Source: Actinomadura viridilutea (GTDB lineage Bacteria > Actinomycetota > Actinomycetes > Streptosporangiales > Streptosporangiaceae). Taken from it: a stretch of 64,000 nucleotides of DNA. The stretch spans positions 1-64,000 of the forward strand of contig PVNI01000020.1 in the NCBI GenBank assembly GCA_003001795.1, given 5' to 3'. Shown here piece by piece: positions 6,194 to 14,848 of the stretch (positions are counted from its first letter, which is position 1; each line of letters opens with the position of its first letter). The translations under genes were made by a program, and so were the position numbers. The notes under the pieces are model-generated. The model saw only the letters and a list, made by a program, of their open reading frames with translations, did not search any database and was not told the origin of the DNA.

Positions 6194-8563
6194 TTATGAG
6201 TCGATTTCCGAGGCGCCGGTGATGCGGTGCAGGGCGAAGCGGTGGACGGCGGCGCGGGTGGCGTCGTAGCCGGTGAGGTAGCCGCCCTCGACCCGCACCG
6301 GCTCGACGATGCGGCTGGACGAGCGGCCCTGCTGGTCCAAGTAGCCGATCCACACGCGGGCGCCGCGGTCGACGGCGTCGCGCAGCAGCTCGATCGTCGC
6401 GGCGGCGGGGGAGCGGGGCGGTTCGCCGGACGGGGCGGACGCGGCGTGCGCGGCGCCGAGCCGGGCGGCCTCGTCGCCGGCCCGCAGCGCCCGCACCGCG
6501 GCGGCGATCACCGCGTCGTCGGCGGTGTCCTCGGGCCGCAGCCGCACCATCTCCGCGGTGGGCGGCGGTTCCGCGCGGCGCGCGTCGGGCCGGGTGATGA
6601 TCACGCCGCCTTCGGGGGACTCGGCGACCGGCGCCAGCCCCAGCGACCGCAGCCCCTCCAGCAGCTCGCCGCGCGAAAGCTCGGACGCCAGCACGGTCGG
6701 CGCGAGGCGGTGCAGCCGCAGCGGCGCGGCGCGCCGGTCGGCCAGGATCTCGTCGAGGGCGGCGGGCGAGTCGGTGCGCACGTACGAGGCCATGGCGCCG
6801 ACGCGCAGCGCGCCGTGCCGCCGGGCCGTGTCCTCGATCAGGTAGGTGAGCGGCTGCGGCAGCGGCGTCGCCGAATGCCGGGCGAGCAGGGCGGTCAGCT
6901 CGTCGGCGGAGCGGCCGGCGTCCAGGGCGCGGCGGATCGAGTCGGGCGTGAAGCGGTAGACGGTGGCGCCCCCGGTGGACTCCACGTCGGCGGCGAGGGC
7001 CAGCTCCCGGGCCAGCTCGGTGACCAGGGGGCCCGGCGCGACCGCCGTGAGGTCCCCCTGAATGAGGATCTCCTCGACCGGTCGCGGCAGGTGCGCGTCC
7101 AGGACGGGGGCGGGGTCGGCGCCGTCGAGCAGGGCGCGGGCGTGCGGGGCGAGCCGCCCGAAGCCGGTCAGGCCGAGCGCGGCGGCCTCGCGCAGCGTCC
7201 AGTCGACCATGCGGTCGTGCAGCGGCCCGGTGCGGCGCGGCCGCCGCCACGCCAGGCGGGCCCGCACCGCGTCGGCGTCGACGGCCAGCGCGGGGTCGGC
7301 CTCGGCCAGCACGTCCAGCGCCGCGCGCCGCGCGGAGGGCGCGAAGCCGCGCACGGCGGCGCCGCTCAACGCGTTGATCAGCCGGTCGCGGTCGTCGCGT
7401 TCGCCGACGAGCCCGGCGACGCGGTCGGACGCGAGCCAGCCGTGCGCCAGCTCCGCCCAGCGCTCCGCGGTGTCCTTCAGCAGCCACACGTCGTAGGCGG
7501 GGGTGGGCAGCCACTCGCCGTCCACCTCGCCGCTGCCGGTGAGCAGGCCCGCCGCGTACGCCGTCTCGATGAGCAGCGCGGCCTGCCATTCCTCGACGTC
7601 CAGCAGCGCGGCGGCGGCCCGCAGGTCGCGCACCGCCAGGCCGCCGCTGCGCAGCACGGACGGCGGGTCCAGGCCCCAGCGGTCCAGCAGGTCCTCCACC
7701 ATGCGGACGGCGGCGTGCGCGGCCCCGGCGGCGGCGCGCGCCACCGCGTCCTCCTCGCGTTCGCCGGGACGGACGGGCACGTCGCCGGTGCGGCCGGTCA
7801 GCGGGGGCGGCTCGGCGGTGACGTCACGGAACAACCGTCCGCCCCGCAAGTACAGGGCCACTTCGCGGGGCAGCGCGACGGTGCGGTCGTCCTCGGCGGC
7901 GAGCAGGCCGCGCGCCAGCAGCCGTTCGATCGGGGTGGCGGCGGTGTCCGTCCGGACGGGGCGGCGGGCGTCGGCGACCCGGCCCACCGGAGGCCCCCAG
8001 ACGAGCCGGTCGAGGGCGGCGCGCGCGTCCGCCCCCGCGTCGGCGATCAGCGGTTCCGGGTCGGCGAGCAGCTCGGACAGCCAGCGCAGCAGCCGGTCGG
8101 CGTCGGGGAATCCGCGCGGCTTGGCGTCCAGATCGGTGATGAGCGCGACGAGCCGCTCGGTGGGGTAGGCCGCGAACGCCTCCCGCGCCGGCGGGCCCAG
8201 GCCCGCGGGGTGCGGCAGGGCCTGCCGGACGCCCGGCGCGGCGTCCGTCCGCTCCTCGCCCCACACCAGGCCGTGGCGGCGCAGCCGGTCGAGGGCGGCG
8301 CGGGCCTCGGCCTCTGCGGCGCCGAGCGCCTCCGCGACCGGCCCCGGGGCCGGGTCGGGCAGCACCAGCACGGCCTCCAGCACGGCCAGGGTGAAGCGGT
8401 CGAGCCGGTCCAGCGCGCGGGAGACCGCCGCGGGCGCGGCGGCGCGGGCCGCGAGGGCGCCCAGGTCGGCCGGGACGGGAGTGATCAGCTCGGGGCGCGC
8501 GGACAGCAGGGCGCGCAGGTCGGCGTCGTCGCGGGCGCGCAGCCAGTCGGCGTAGGTCTCCAT
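6194..8563 (-). CDS. Helicase-associated domain protein (XPB partner)
   Basis: This 789-residue protein matches the actinobacterial helicase-associated (Helicase_C_3, XPB/Ssl2 N-terminal-like) family found next to XPB genes, such as the gene beside Rv0861c in M. tuberculosis. The N-terminal half is built of winged-helix-like alpha-helical repeats. Residues ~490-600 (PRPVEEILIQGDLTAVAPGP; VYRFTPDSIRRALDAG) are the family signature. The last 70 residues (IELLRDAVDRGARVWIGYLD; ILVEPVRVEGGYLTGYD-like) form a WYL-type fold that may bind nucleic acid or a nucleotide. Its role is presumably in DNA repair with XPB. It ends 212 nt before yrlA-2, and its last ten codons were copied into the yrlA duplication. 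Confidence 0.9.
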   Translation of the reverse strand: METYADWLRARDDADLRALLSARPELITPVPADLGALAARAAAPAAVSRALDRLDRFTLAVLEAVLVLPDPAPGPVAEALGAAEAEARAALDRLRRHGLVWGEERTDAAPGVRQALPHPAGLGPPAREAFAAYPTERLVALITDLDAKPRGFPDADRLLRWLSELLADPEPLIADAGADARAALDRLVWGPPVGRVADARRPVRTDTAATPIERLLARGLLAAEDDRTVALPREVALYLRGGRLFRDVTAEPPPLTGRTGDVPVRPGEREEDAVARAAAGAAHAAVRMVEDLLDRWGLDPPSVLRSGGLAVRDLRAAAALLDVEEWQAALLIETAYAAGLLTGSGEVDGEWLPTPAYDVWLLKDTAERWAELAHGWLASDRVAGLVGERDDRDRLINALSGAAVRGFAPSARRAALDVLAEADPALAVDADAVRARLAWRRPRRTGPLHDRMVDWTLREAAALGLTGFGRLAPHARALLDGADPAPVLDAHLPRPVEEILIQGDLTAVAPGPLVTELARELALAADVESTGGATVYRFTPDSIRRALDAGRSADELTALLARHSATPLPQPLTYLIEDTARRHGALRVGAMASYVRTDSPAALDEILADRRAAPLRLHRLAPTVLASELSRGELLEGLRSLGLAPVAESPEGGVIITRPDARRAEPPPTAEMVRLRPEDTADDAVIAAAVRALRAGDEAARLGAAHAASAPSGEPPRSPAAATIELLRDAVDRGARVWIGYLDQQGRSSSRIVEPVRVEGGYLTGYDATRAAVHRFALHRITGASEIDS

Positions 8564-8651
8564 CCCGCTTCCAACCTAGTCGGGGCTCGCCGCCCCCGCC
8601 GGGGCGGCGGGTGCGGCCGGAGGCGGGGGGACGCCGCGGACGCGGCCGGGG

Positions 8652-9278
8652 TCAGGAGGCGGAGGAGGCGGGGGTCCGCTTCACCAAGCCCATGCCCAGG
8701 CGGGCCCAGCTCTCCACGAAGCGCTTCTCGTCGATGCGCGTCGGCGGTTCGTACATCGACTCGTTGGCCAGCCAGTAGTTGACGACCGCGCCGCCCAGGA
8801 CCGCGGCGATCGCGGGCCAGTCCTCGTCGGCGTCGGCGAGCTCGGGCTGCTCCGACAGCCACCGCGCGATGCCGTCGTACAGCGGGTTGACGATGCCCTC
8901 CCGCATCTCCGCCACCAGGTGCGGGAACTGGTCCAGGTCGCGGAACAGCACCCGGATGAGGTCCTGCTCCTCGCGCATCTTGGCCAGCCCGGCCTGGCAG
9001 GTCATCCGCAGCCGGACCTCCAGCGGGCGGTCCTCGTACCGCTTGGCCTGCTCCAGCACCTCGTCGACCTGCTTGCGGGTCCGCTCGATGTGCTCGCGGA
9101 TGGCGGAGGCCAGCACCTCCTCCTTGGAGCGGAAGTGCCGGTACAGCCCGCCGGCGCCCGGCGACAGGCCGGCCGCGGCCTCGATCTCGGCGACCGAGGT
9201 GGCGGCGTATCCGCGGTCAGCGAACAGCCGCAGCGACTCGGCCACGATACGCTCGCGCGTTGAAGTCGGCTTGGTCAC
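8652..9278 (-). CDS. TetR/AcrR family transcriptional regulator
   Basis: This 208-residue repressor has an N-terminal TetR helix-turn-helix (RERIVAESLRLFADRGYAAT; SVAEIEAAAGLSPGAGGLYRHF) and a TetR C-terminal ligand domain (residues ~75-205). The GTG start was chosen because GGAGG lies 5 nt upstream and the family start follows immediately; the open frame continues upstream but without family similarity. It is divergent from the GNAT gene at 9436, so the 157-bp gap probably holds both promoters. The ligand is unknown. Confidence 0.9.
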   Translation of the reverse strand: MTKPTSTRERIVAESLRLFADRGYAATSVAEIEAAAGLSPGAGGLYRHFRSKEEVLASAIREHIERTRKQVDEVLEQAKRYEDRPLEVRLRMTCQAGLAKMREEQDLIRVLFRDLDQFPHLVAEMREGIVNPLYDGIARWLSEQPELADADEDWPAIAAVLGGAVVNYWLANESMYEPPTRIDEKRFVESWARLGMGLVKRTPASSAS

Positions 9279-9435
9279 GTGGTCCTCCGCAAGAACAGTA
9301 CGGCATGTCCGCGCCGGCCGTCCCCGCCGGAAGCCCGGCACACCCGGATCGTGACGCGACTCGCACCGCCGCGGGCGGCTAGAGTTCGTGCTACGCCCCT
9401 TATCCGGAAAGGGGTGTACGGGAGGGACCGAGCGA

Positions 9436-10137
9436 ATGGCCGTACTGCCGCGGAGAAGGATCCGCGGATCACCGCGCACGCTGATCGGCGGAGCGCTGCG
9501 TATCAACCGCGGGACCCGACACGCGCAGCGATACAAGGCCGCCCGCGCCGCGTCGGGCGGCCCCGGCGAGCCCGTCGAGGCTCCGTACGCGCCCGGCCCC
9601 GCCCCTGAGCCCGGCGCGGGACCCCGCGCGGGCGTCGGGGGCACGGCGGCGCGCAAGACCTTCCTGCCCGACGACTTCGTCGTGCCCACGCTGGTGGCCG
9701 GGCCGCGCTTCAGGATCCGCCCGATCACCGTGCACGACGTGGTCAAGGACTACGCCGCGGTGCGGCCGAGCCTGGAGCGGCTGCGCGAGCGGTTCGGGCC
9801 GGACTGGGGCTGGCCGGCCGAGGACTTCACCTTCGACCAGGCGCTGATCGACATCGCCTGGCTGCAGAAGGAGGGCCAGCTGCGGCGCTCCTTCAGCTAT
9901 GCGGTCACCACGCCGGACGAGGAGAGCCAGCTGGGCCGCATCCACATCGCGCCGTCCGACACCCCCGACGCCGACGCCGTCGTGGTGTTCTGGGTGCGCG
10001 ACGACCACGACGACCCGTCCCTGGAGCGGGAGCTGGAGGACTTCGTCCGCGAATGGGTCGTCACCACGTGGCCGTTCTCCACCGTCCGCCTGCCCGGCCG
10101 CGACCCCTCGGTGGTCCGGCGCGCCGCCCGCCGCTGA
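9436..10137 (+). CDS. GNAT-like N-acetyltransferase domain protein
   Basis: This 233-residue protein has a basic, low-complexity first 75 residues (RRRIRGSPRTLIGG; GPAPEPGAGPRAGVGG) and then a GNAT-like fold from about residue 90 (FRIRPITVHDVVKDYAAV). The central EESQLGRIHIAPSDTPDADA and VVFWVRDDHDDP segments resemble the family's beta strands, and PFSTVRLPGRD lies near the end. The Q/RxxGxG/A acetyl-CoA loop is not clear, so activity is uncertain. ATG has GGAGGG about 10 nt upstream. It is divergent from the TetR gene. Confidence 0.65.
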   Translation: MAVLPRRRIRGSPRTLIGGALRINRGTRHAQRYKAARAASGGPGEPVEAPYAPGPAPEPGAGPRAGVGGTAARKTFLPDDFVVPTLVAGPRFRIRPITVHDVVKDYAAVRPSLERLRERFGPDWGWPAEDFTFDQALIDIAWLQKEGQLRRSFSYAVTTPDEESQLGRIHIAPSDTPDADAVVVFWVRDDHDDPSLERELEDFVREWVVTTWPFSTVRLPGRDPSVVRRAARR

Positions 10138-10182
10138 ACGCCCGGCGCCGCCGCGGGGCGCCGTCCGAAGGGCCGCGCCGGG

Positions 10183-10647
10183 TCAGCCGAGGCGCCGGAC
10201 CAGACCGACGGCGATCCGGCCGACCAGCAGGTACGCCAGGGCCGCCAGGCCGTAGTTGACCGCCACCTCGACCTTGGGATCGGCGGGCTGGAAGACGTCC
10301 TTGAACTGCCAGGCCAGGTCGTGCGCCCAACCGGCGACGCGCCGGACCAGCGCGTTGCCGGTGTTGGCCTCGAAGGCCACGAACACGATGTGCACGGCCA
10401 GCACCAGCACCGCCGCGGTGGTGAAGAGCGAGACCAGCCCGGCGAGCAGGGACGCGGCGCGCCTGCGGACGGCCCGCACGCCGTCGCCCGACATGCGCGT
10501 GCGCAGCCCGGCGAAGCGGCCCGGGCCGCGGTCGGTGCCCTCACCCTGGCCGGTCGTCGCGGCCCGCGGCGCGGCGCCGTGCCCGACCGCCGCATCGGGC
10601 GCGCCGGTCGCGGACCGGCCGCCGCCGTTCTCGGTGTTCTCCGCCAT
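10183..10647 (-). CDS. Small membrane protein, function unknown
   Basis: This 154-residue protein has a hydrophilic Gly/Ala-rich N-terminus of about 60 residues. Two membrane segments follow: LLAGLVSLFTTAAVLVLAVHIVFVAFE-like near 70-95 and VAVNYGLAALAYLLVGRIAVGLV near the C-terminus. A conserved-looking linker (WAHDLAWQFKDVFQPADPKVE) lies between them. ATG is preceded by AAAGAGGG. I do not recognise a family; the layout resembles small actinobacterial envelope proteins. Confidence 0.7.
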   Translation of the reverse strand: MAENTENGGGRSATGAPDAAVGHGAAPRAATTGQGEGTDRGPGRFAGLRTRMSGDGVRAVRRRAASLLAGLVSLFTTAAVLVLAVHIVFVAFEANTGNALVRRVAGWAHDLAWQFKDVFQPADPKVEVAVNYGLAALAYLLVGRIAVGLVRRLG

Positions 10648-10972
10648 GGCGCCCTCTTTCTCGCTAGGGGGCCGATTGCCGTGCGAGGGGGATCGTTTGG
10701 GGGGCGCGCGTCCGATCGAGACGCGCGTTTTTGCTGCTGAAAGGGTTCGTGCCGAGGTCGTCGGGTATACCGGCCGCACAACGCCGCCGGATCGGGCGAC
10801 CGGGCGGCGGCCGTACACAGGACTCCCGCGCTCCCCTACTCGGATCCCGTCGCATCGCCACTACCAGGGGAGCGCGGGGCTGTGCGGGACGCGCCCCGCC
10901 GGCACGCCGGAACCGCGTCCCGGCGGGTGGCCGTCGCATCGTCCCCATACCCATCCCTTTACCCTGTGGGGC
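10648..10972. other. Intergenic region between divergent genes
   Basis: This 325-bp region holds no gene I can support. It contains a candidate stress-sigma promoter (10745-10768), and TACCCT at about 10961 sits 6 nt before the HAD GTG, which could be a -10 for a leaderless transcript. Short open frames here lack ribosome-binding sites or family similarity. Confidence 0.5.
10745..10768 (+). promoter_or_regulatory. Candidate SigB/SigF-type promoter
   Basis: GTTC, 14 nt, then GGGTAT resembles the actinobacterial general-stress sigma consensus (GTTT-N14-16-GGGTAT). It points toward the HAD hydrolase gene about 200 nt downstream. It is a sequence resemblance only. Confidence 0.4.
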
Positions 10973-11668
10973 GTGCTGGAGCCAGTTTCGCCGCGATTCG
11001 CCGTAGGGTTCGACCTCGACCTGACCCTCGCCGACACCCGGGCCGGGATCGCCGCCGTCTACGCGGCCCTGGCCGCCGAGACCGGCGTGCCGATCGACGT
11101 CGACGCGGTCGTCGCGCGGCTCGGGCCGCCGCTGGAGGTCGAGCTGGCGCACTGGTTCCCGCCGTCCGAGGTGCCCGCCATGGCCGACCGGTACCGGGCG
11201 CTCTACCCCGACGTCGCGGTGCCCGTCAGCACCCTCATGCCCGGCGCGGCCGAGGCGGTCGAGGCGGTGCGGGCGCGCGGCGGCCGCGTCCTGGTGGTGT
11301 CCGGCAAGAACCAGGCCGACACCGAGCGGACCGTGCGGTTCCTGGGGCTGGAGGTGGACGAGGTCGTCGGCGGGCTGTTCGGCGCCGACAAGGGCGTGGC
11401 GCTGCGCAGGTTCGGAGCGTGCGCCTACGTCGGCGACCACACCGGCGACGTGGACGCCGCCCGCGCCGCCGCCGCGGTGGCGGTGGGCGTGGCCACGGGC
11501 GCGTTCGACGCCGACGCCCTGTCCGCGTACGGCGCCGACGTGGTGCTGCCGGACCTGCTGGCGTTCCCCGACTGGCTGCGCGGTTTCGGCGACGGGGCGG
11601 GCGGCGTTCCCGGCGGCGTCCCGTCCGGGGTGCCCGGCGGAGTTTCGGGAAACGGTTCCGGCGGGTGA
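10973..11668 (+). CDS. HAD-superfamily phosphatase
   Basis: This 231-residue hydrolase has the HAD motifs in order: motif I DLDLTLADT (nucleophile Asp near residue 14), a small helical cap (residues ~25-85), motif II VVSGKNQ, motif III with Lys in FGADKGVAL, and motif IV YVGDHTGDVDAAR. The spacing fits the phosphoglycolate-phosphatase-like subfamily. The last 25 residues are a Gly/Val repeat (GGVPGGVPSGVPGGVSG), probably disordered. The start GTG was chosen because homology begins just after it. The substrate cannot be told from sequence. Confidence 0.85.
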   Translation: MLEPVSPRFAVGFDLDLTLADTRAGIAAVYAALAAETGVPIDVDAVVARLGPPLEVELAHWFPPSEVPAMADRYRALYPDVAVPVSTLMPGAAEAVEAVRARGGRVLVVSGKNQADTERTVRFLGLEVDEVVGGLFGADKGVALRRFGACAYVGDHTGDVDAARAAAAVAVGVATGAFDADALSAYGADVVLPDLLAFPDWLRGFGDGAGGVPGGVPSGVPGGVSGNGSGG

Positions 11669-11790
11669 AGCGTTTCCCCTACAGCTGCCGCGCGGCGGCT
11701 TCGCGGACGAAATCGAGGTGCCCGCGCGGGCCCGCCGCAGGTAGCGTCGAAACCATGGCCTCGTAAGGTTTCCGGGCGGTCGCACACCTG

Positions 11791-11819
11791 TTCACCGGCC
11801 CGGAGCGAGGCACTAATCT
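11791..11819 (+). promoter_or_regulatory. Promoter of the cold-shock gene
   Basis: TTCACC and TAATCT are separated by 17 nt, 39 nt upstream of the GTG start. A dyad (CTTGA-N7-TCAAG, 11818-11834) overlaps the expected transcription start and could be an operator or a 5' leader hairpin. Confidence 0.5.
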
Positions 11820-11857
11820 TGAGGCTGATTCAAGACGAGAGTTGAACGAGGTCTCCC

Positions 11858-12250
11858 GTGCCCACTGGCAAGGTCAAGTGGTACGACGCCGACAAGGGAT
11901 TCGGCTTCCTCACCCGCGACGACGGCGGTGAGGTCTTCGTGCATTCCTCCGCGCTCAACGGCGTCACATCGCTGAAGTCCGGCCAGCGCGTCGAGTTCGG
12001 CGTGGTCGAGGGGCGGCGGGGGCAGCAGGCGCTGTCGGTGCGCACACTGGAGAATCTGCCGTCGGTGGAGAAGGCGCTGGCCAAGGCGCGCCGCAAGAAG
12101 CCCGACGAGATGGTCGTGATCACCGAGGACCTCATCAAGCTGCTCGACGGAATCTCCAACACCTACCGCCGCGGCAAGCATCCGTCCCCCGCGGAGGCCA
12201 AGAAGATCGCGACCGTGCTGCGCGCCGTCGCCGACGATCTGGCGCCCTGA
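11858..12250 (+). CDS. Cold-shock domain protein with C-terminal extension
   Basis: This 130-residue protein begins with a cold-shock domain (GKVKWYDADKGFGFLTRDDG, with RNP1 KGFGFL and RNP2 VFVHSSAL), which binds single-stranded nucleic acid. Residues 68-130 form an extra helical domain (EDLIKLLDGISNTYRRGKHP; KIATVLRAVADDL) found in the longer actinobacterial cold-shock proteins, not in the 67-residue CspA type. The start is GTG with GAGG upstream. Confidence 0.92.
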   Translation: MPTGKVKWYDADKGFGFLTRDDGGEVFVHSSALNGVTSLKSGQRVEFGVVEGRRGQQALSVRTLENLPSVEKALAKARRKKPDEMVVITEDLIKLLDGISNTYRRGKHPSPAEAKKIATVLRAVADDLAP

Positions 12251-12309
12251 GGCGGCGCGTCGCGGGCGTCGGTCGCGAGGCGCCCGTCGCGGACGCCGCC
12301 TGCGGGGCG

Positions 12310-13752
12310 CTATGTCGTCTCGGGGTGAGTGTCCGGGACGCGGCGGGCGCCGCGGGCGCGGCGGCGCGGGCCCGTGCGGCGGCCGTCCGGGCGGCGCAGC
12401 AGCAGCGCGGCCAGCGTGGCGGCCAGGGCGGCCGCCACGGCCGCCAGCGCCGCCCGGCCGTCGGCGACGATCGACATGCCGAGGCCGAGCAGGCCGCCGA
12501 GCACCCAGACGAGCTGGTGCAGGGTCTCGGTGACCGCGAACGTGGACGAGCGGACCTCCTCGCCGACCTCCCGCTGCACCACCGCGTCCATCGACAGCTT
12601 GCCCAGCGACTGGCCGAGCGCGCCCGCGAACGCCGCCGCCAGCGCCGCCCACAGGCCGAACAGCGCCGCGCACAGCCCCGCGGCGGCCGTGGCGAACGCC
12701 AGCGTGCTCAGCACCAGCAGCCGCGGGGCGCGGGCCTTCGCCCAGGCGCCCAGGGCGGTGCCGGCCAGGCCCCCGGCGCCCGCGCAGCCCGCGAGCAGGC
12801 CGAGGGCGAGGGTGCCGGACACGGGTTCGAACCGCTCCTGCCGCAGCAGGAACGCCAGGTACAGGATGAGGAACCCGGAGAACGCCCGCAGCGCGGCGTT
12901 GGCCGCCACGGCCTCGGCGACGGCGGGGCCGAGGCGCGGCGGCGTCCGCCGCCGTCCGCGCCGCCGCGGCGGTTCGGGGGCGTCCGCCCGGTCCGTCGCC
13001 GCCTTGAGGTCTGTCGCCTCCGTGAGGTCCGGGGGCGCCGCTTCCGCGGGCGCCGCGTCCACGTGGCGCGGCAACCGGACCGTGACCGCCGCGCCCAGCA
13101 GGAAGACCACGGTCGTGATGCGCAGCAGCCACTCCGAGCCGACCAGCATCGACAGCCCCGCCGCGATCGGCGCGGCGGCCGACGCGGCCACCAGCCCGGC
13201 GAACGACACCCGCGCGTTCGCCGTCACCAGGGAGATCCGCTCGGGCAGCACGAGCGGGGTCGCGGCCGACCGCAGCACCCCGAACGCCTTGGACAGCACC
13301 AGCACCCCGAACGCGGCGGGCAGGTACGTCAGCTCGTCGCCGTGCGCGACCGCCCCCGCCATGCCCCAGCACAGCAGCCCGCGCGCGGCGAGCGTGGTCG
13401 CGACGGCGTAGCGGCGGGCGTGCCGCATCCGGTCCAGCGCCGGGCCGATCAGCGGCGCGACCAGGGCGAACGGCGCCATCGTCACCAGCAGGTACAGCGC
13501 CACCTGGCCGCGCGCCTGGTGTACGTCCAGGCCGAAGAACACCGTCCCGGCCAGCGCGACCGCCACCATGGCGTCGCCGGCGGCGTTCACCGCGGCCGCC
13601 TCCGTCAGGGCGCCGAGGCCGCTGCGTCCGGCGCCCTGCGCGTGCGCGGCGCGGCGCGCCAGGCGCCCCGCCCCCCGCACGGCGCGGCCCGCGCCGCGGA
13701 CGCCGGCGCGCGCCGACCGTCCGAGCGCTGCCGCGCGCCCCTGGATGCCCAT
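12310..13752 (-). CDS. MFS transporter
   Basis: This 480-residue major facilitator protein has about 12 hydrophobic segments, from AAAVNAAGDAMVAVALAGTV near residue 50 to ALAAVAAALAATLAALLL near 445. The loop PLIGPALDRMRHARRYAVAT carries the family's DR..RR signature. A charged, proline-rich central loop lies at residues ~235-285. The N-terminal 40 residues are Arg/Ala-rich. It is convergent with the cold-shock gene. The substrate is unknown. Confidence 0.85.
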   Translation of the reverse strand: MGIQGRAAALGRSARAGVRGAGRAVRGAGRLARRAAHAQGAGRSGLGALTEAAAVNAAGDAMVAVALAGTVFFGLDVHQARGQVALYLLVTMAPFALVAPLIGPALDRMRHARRYAVATTLAARGLLCWGMAGAVAHGDELTYLPAAFGVLVLSKAFGVLRSAATPLVLPERISLVTANARVSFAGLVAASAAAPIAAGLSMLVGSEWLLRITTVVFLLGAAVTVRLPRHVDAAPAEAAPPDLTEATDLKAATDRADAPEPPRRRGRRRTPPRLGPAVAEAVAANAALRAFSGFLILYLAFLLRQERFEPVSGTLALGLLAGCAGAGGLAGTALGAWAKARAPRLLVLSTLAFATAAAGLCAALFGLWAALAAAFAGALGQSLGKLSMDAVVQREVGEEVRSSTFAVTETLHQLVWVLGGLLGLGMSIVADGRAALAAVAAALAATLAALLLRRPDGRRTGPRRRARGARRVPDTHPETT

Positions 13753-13905
13753 ACCTGCTGATCTCCCCGTGCGGCGAGTTCGGGAGCCGACCCGATCGAG
13801 AGTACGTTTCCCTGATGAGCGCCGTGCTCACCCGGTGCGCGCCGACCGGCCGACCGCGGCCGGCGGCGGGCTCGGCCACGCCCTTCCATGAGCGAGAATT
13901 GAGAC

Positions 13906-14826
13906 GTGAGCCCACTCCGTCAGTCGAGTCCCGCGCGTTCCGCCGGCGCCCGTACCGCCGGATCGACGCGTTCCGGAGGGACGAAGCGTTCCGGGGGGAC
14001 GCGCCGCCGAAGCTTCGCCGTCGACCCGGCCTGCGCCGAGGCCGTCGACCTCGCCCGGAAGGCCGCTGAGGAGGTCGCCGGAAGCGACGCGGCGGACGGT
14101 TCCGGGGCGACGCGGGTCGGTGACCACCTCGGGCTGCGCGCCGAGGGCGACCGGGTGGTCACACACTTTTTCGCGTGCCTGTCGCCCGCCTACCGGGGCT
14201 GGCACTGGGCCGTCACCGTCACCAGGGCGGCGCGCGCCAAGGTCGTGACGGTGAGCGAGTGCGTGCTGCTGCCCGGCGAGGACGCCCTGCTGGCCCCCGA
14301 ATGGGTGCCGTGGCTGGAGCGGCTGCGCCCGGGCGACCTGGGGCCCGGCGACCTGCTGCCCACGGCCGCCGACGACGCCCGGCTGGCGCCCGGCTACACC
14401 GACGTGGGCGACTCGGGCGACCAGCAGATGCAGTGGGAGCTGGGGCTGGGCCGCCCCCGCGTGCTGTCCCGGGAGGGCCGCGCCGAGGCCGCCGCCCGCT
14501 GGTACCAGGGGGTCGCCGGGCCGCGCGCCCCCATCGCCGCCTCGGCCCCCGCCCAGTGCTCCACCTGCGGCTTCTACGTGCCGCTCGCCGGGGAGCTGCG
14601 GCAGATGTTCGGGGTGTGCGCCAACGAGTACGCCCCCGACGACGGGCGCGTGGTGTCCGCCGACCACGGATGCGGCGCCCACTCGGAGGCGGTCGTGGTG
14701 CCCCCGGCGTCCGAGCACGGCCCGCCGGTGCTGGACGAGGTCGGCTACGACATCGTCAAGATCACCCCCGCGCGCGACGGCGCCGCCTCCGACGAGGAGG
14801 AGGACGAGGCCCTCGGCCACAGCTGA
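13906..14826 (+). CDS. DUF3027 domain protein
   Basis: This 306-residue protein is of the actinobacterial DUF3027 family. The N-terminal 40 residues are Ser/Arg/Gly-rich. The domain runs from residue ~45 (DPACAEAVDLARKAAEEVAG; LSPAYRGWHWAVTVTRA) to the end. A probable zinc-binding set is CSTCGFYVPL plus FGVCANEYAPDDGRVV and DHGCGAHSE. Function is unknown. It is followed by the sacsin-type gene only 22 nt downstream, suggesting a shared transcript. Confidence 0.88.
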   Translation: MSPLRQSSPARSAGARTAGSTRSGGTKRSGGTRRRSFAVDPACAEAVDLARKAAEEVAGSDAADGSGATRVGDHLGLRAEGDRVVTHFFACLSPAYRGWHWAVTVTRAARAKVVTVSECVLLPGEDALLAPEWVPWLERLRPGDLGPGDLLPTAADDARLAPGYTDVGDSGDQQMQWELGLGRPRVLSREGRAEAAARWYQGVAGPRAPIAASAPAQCSTCGFYVPLAGELRQMFGVCANEYAPDDGRVVSADHGCGAHSEAVVVPPASEHGPPVLDEVGYDIVKITPARDGAASDEEEDEALGHS

Positions 14827-14848
14827 TCCCGCCGTGGGGGCATCGACC

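Larger units (their letters stand above)
5456..6220. repeat. Tandem duplication (about 390 bp) carrying the two yrlA genes
   Basis: Two imperfect direct copies run from about 5456 to 5830 and 5842 to 6220. Anchors shared at near-constant offset are GGGGCGCGCCCGAGAAC (5456 and 5842), CACCGTGTCCTCCTTTCGTC (about 5719 and 6109), TTTTCGCCGGGTTC (offset 390) and TCGATTTCCGAGG (5811 and 6201). The right-hand edge includes the last codons (ITGASEID) of the helicase-associated gene, reproduced out of context at 5811-5830. Each copy therefore holds one yrlA plus about 210-250 bp upstream, so each could have its own promoter. I could not pick convincing -35/-10 boxes. Confidence 0.85.
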
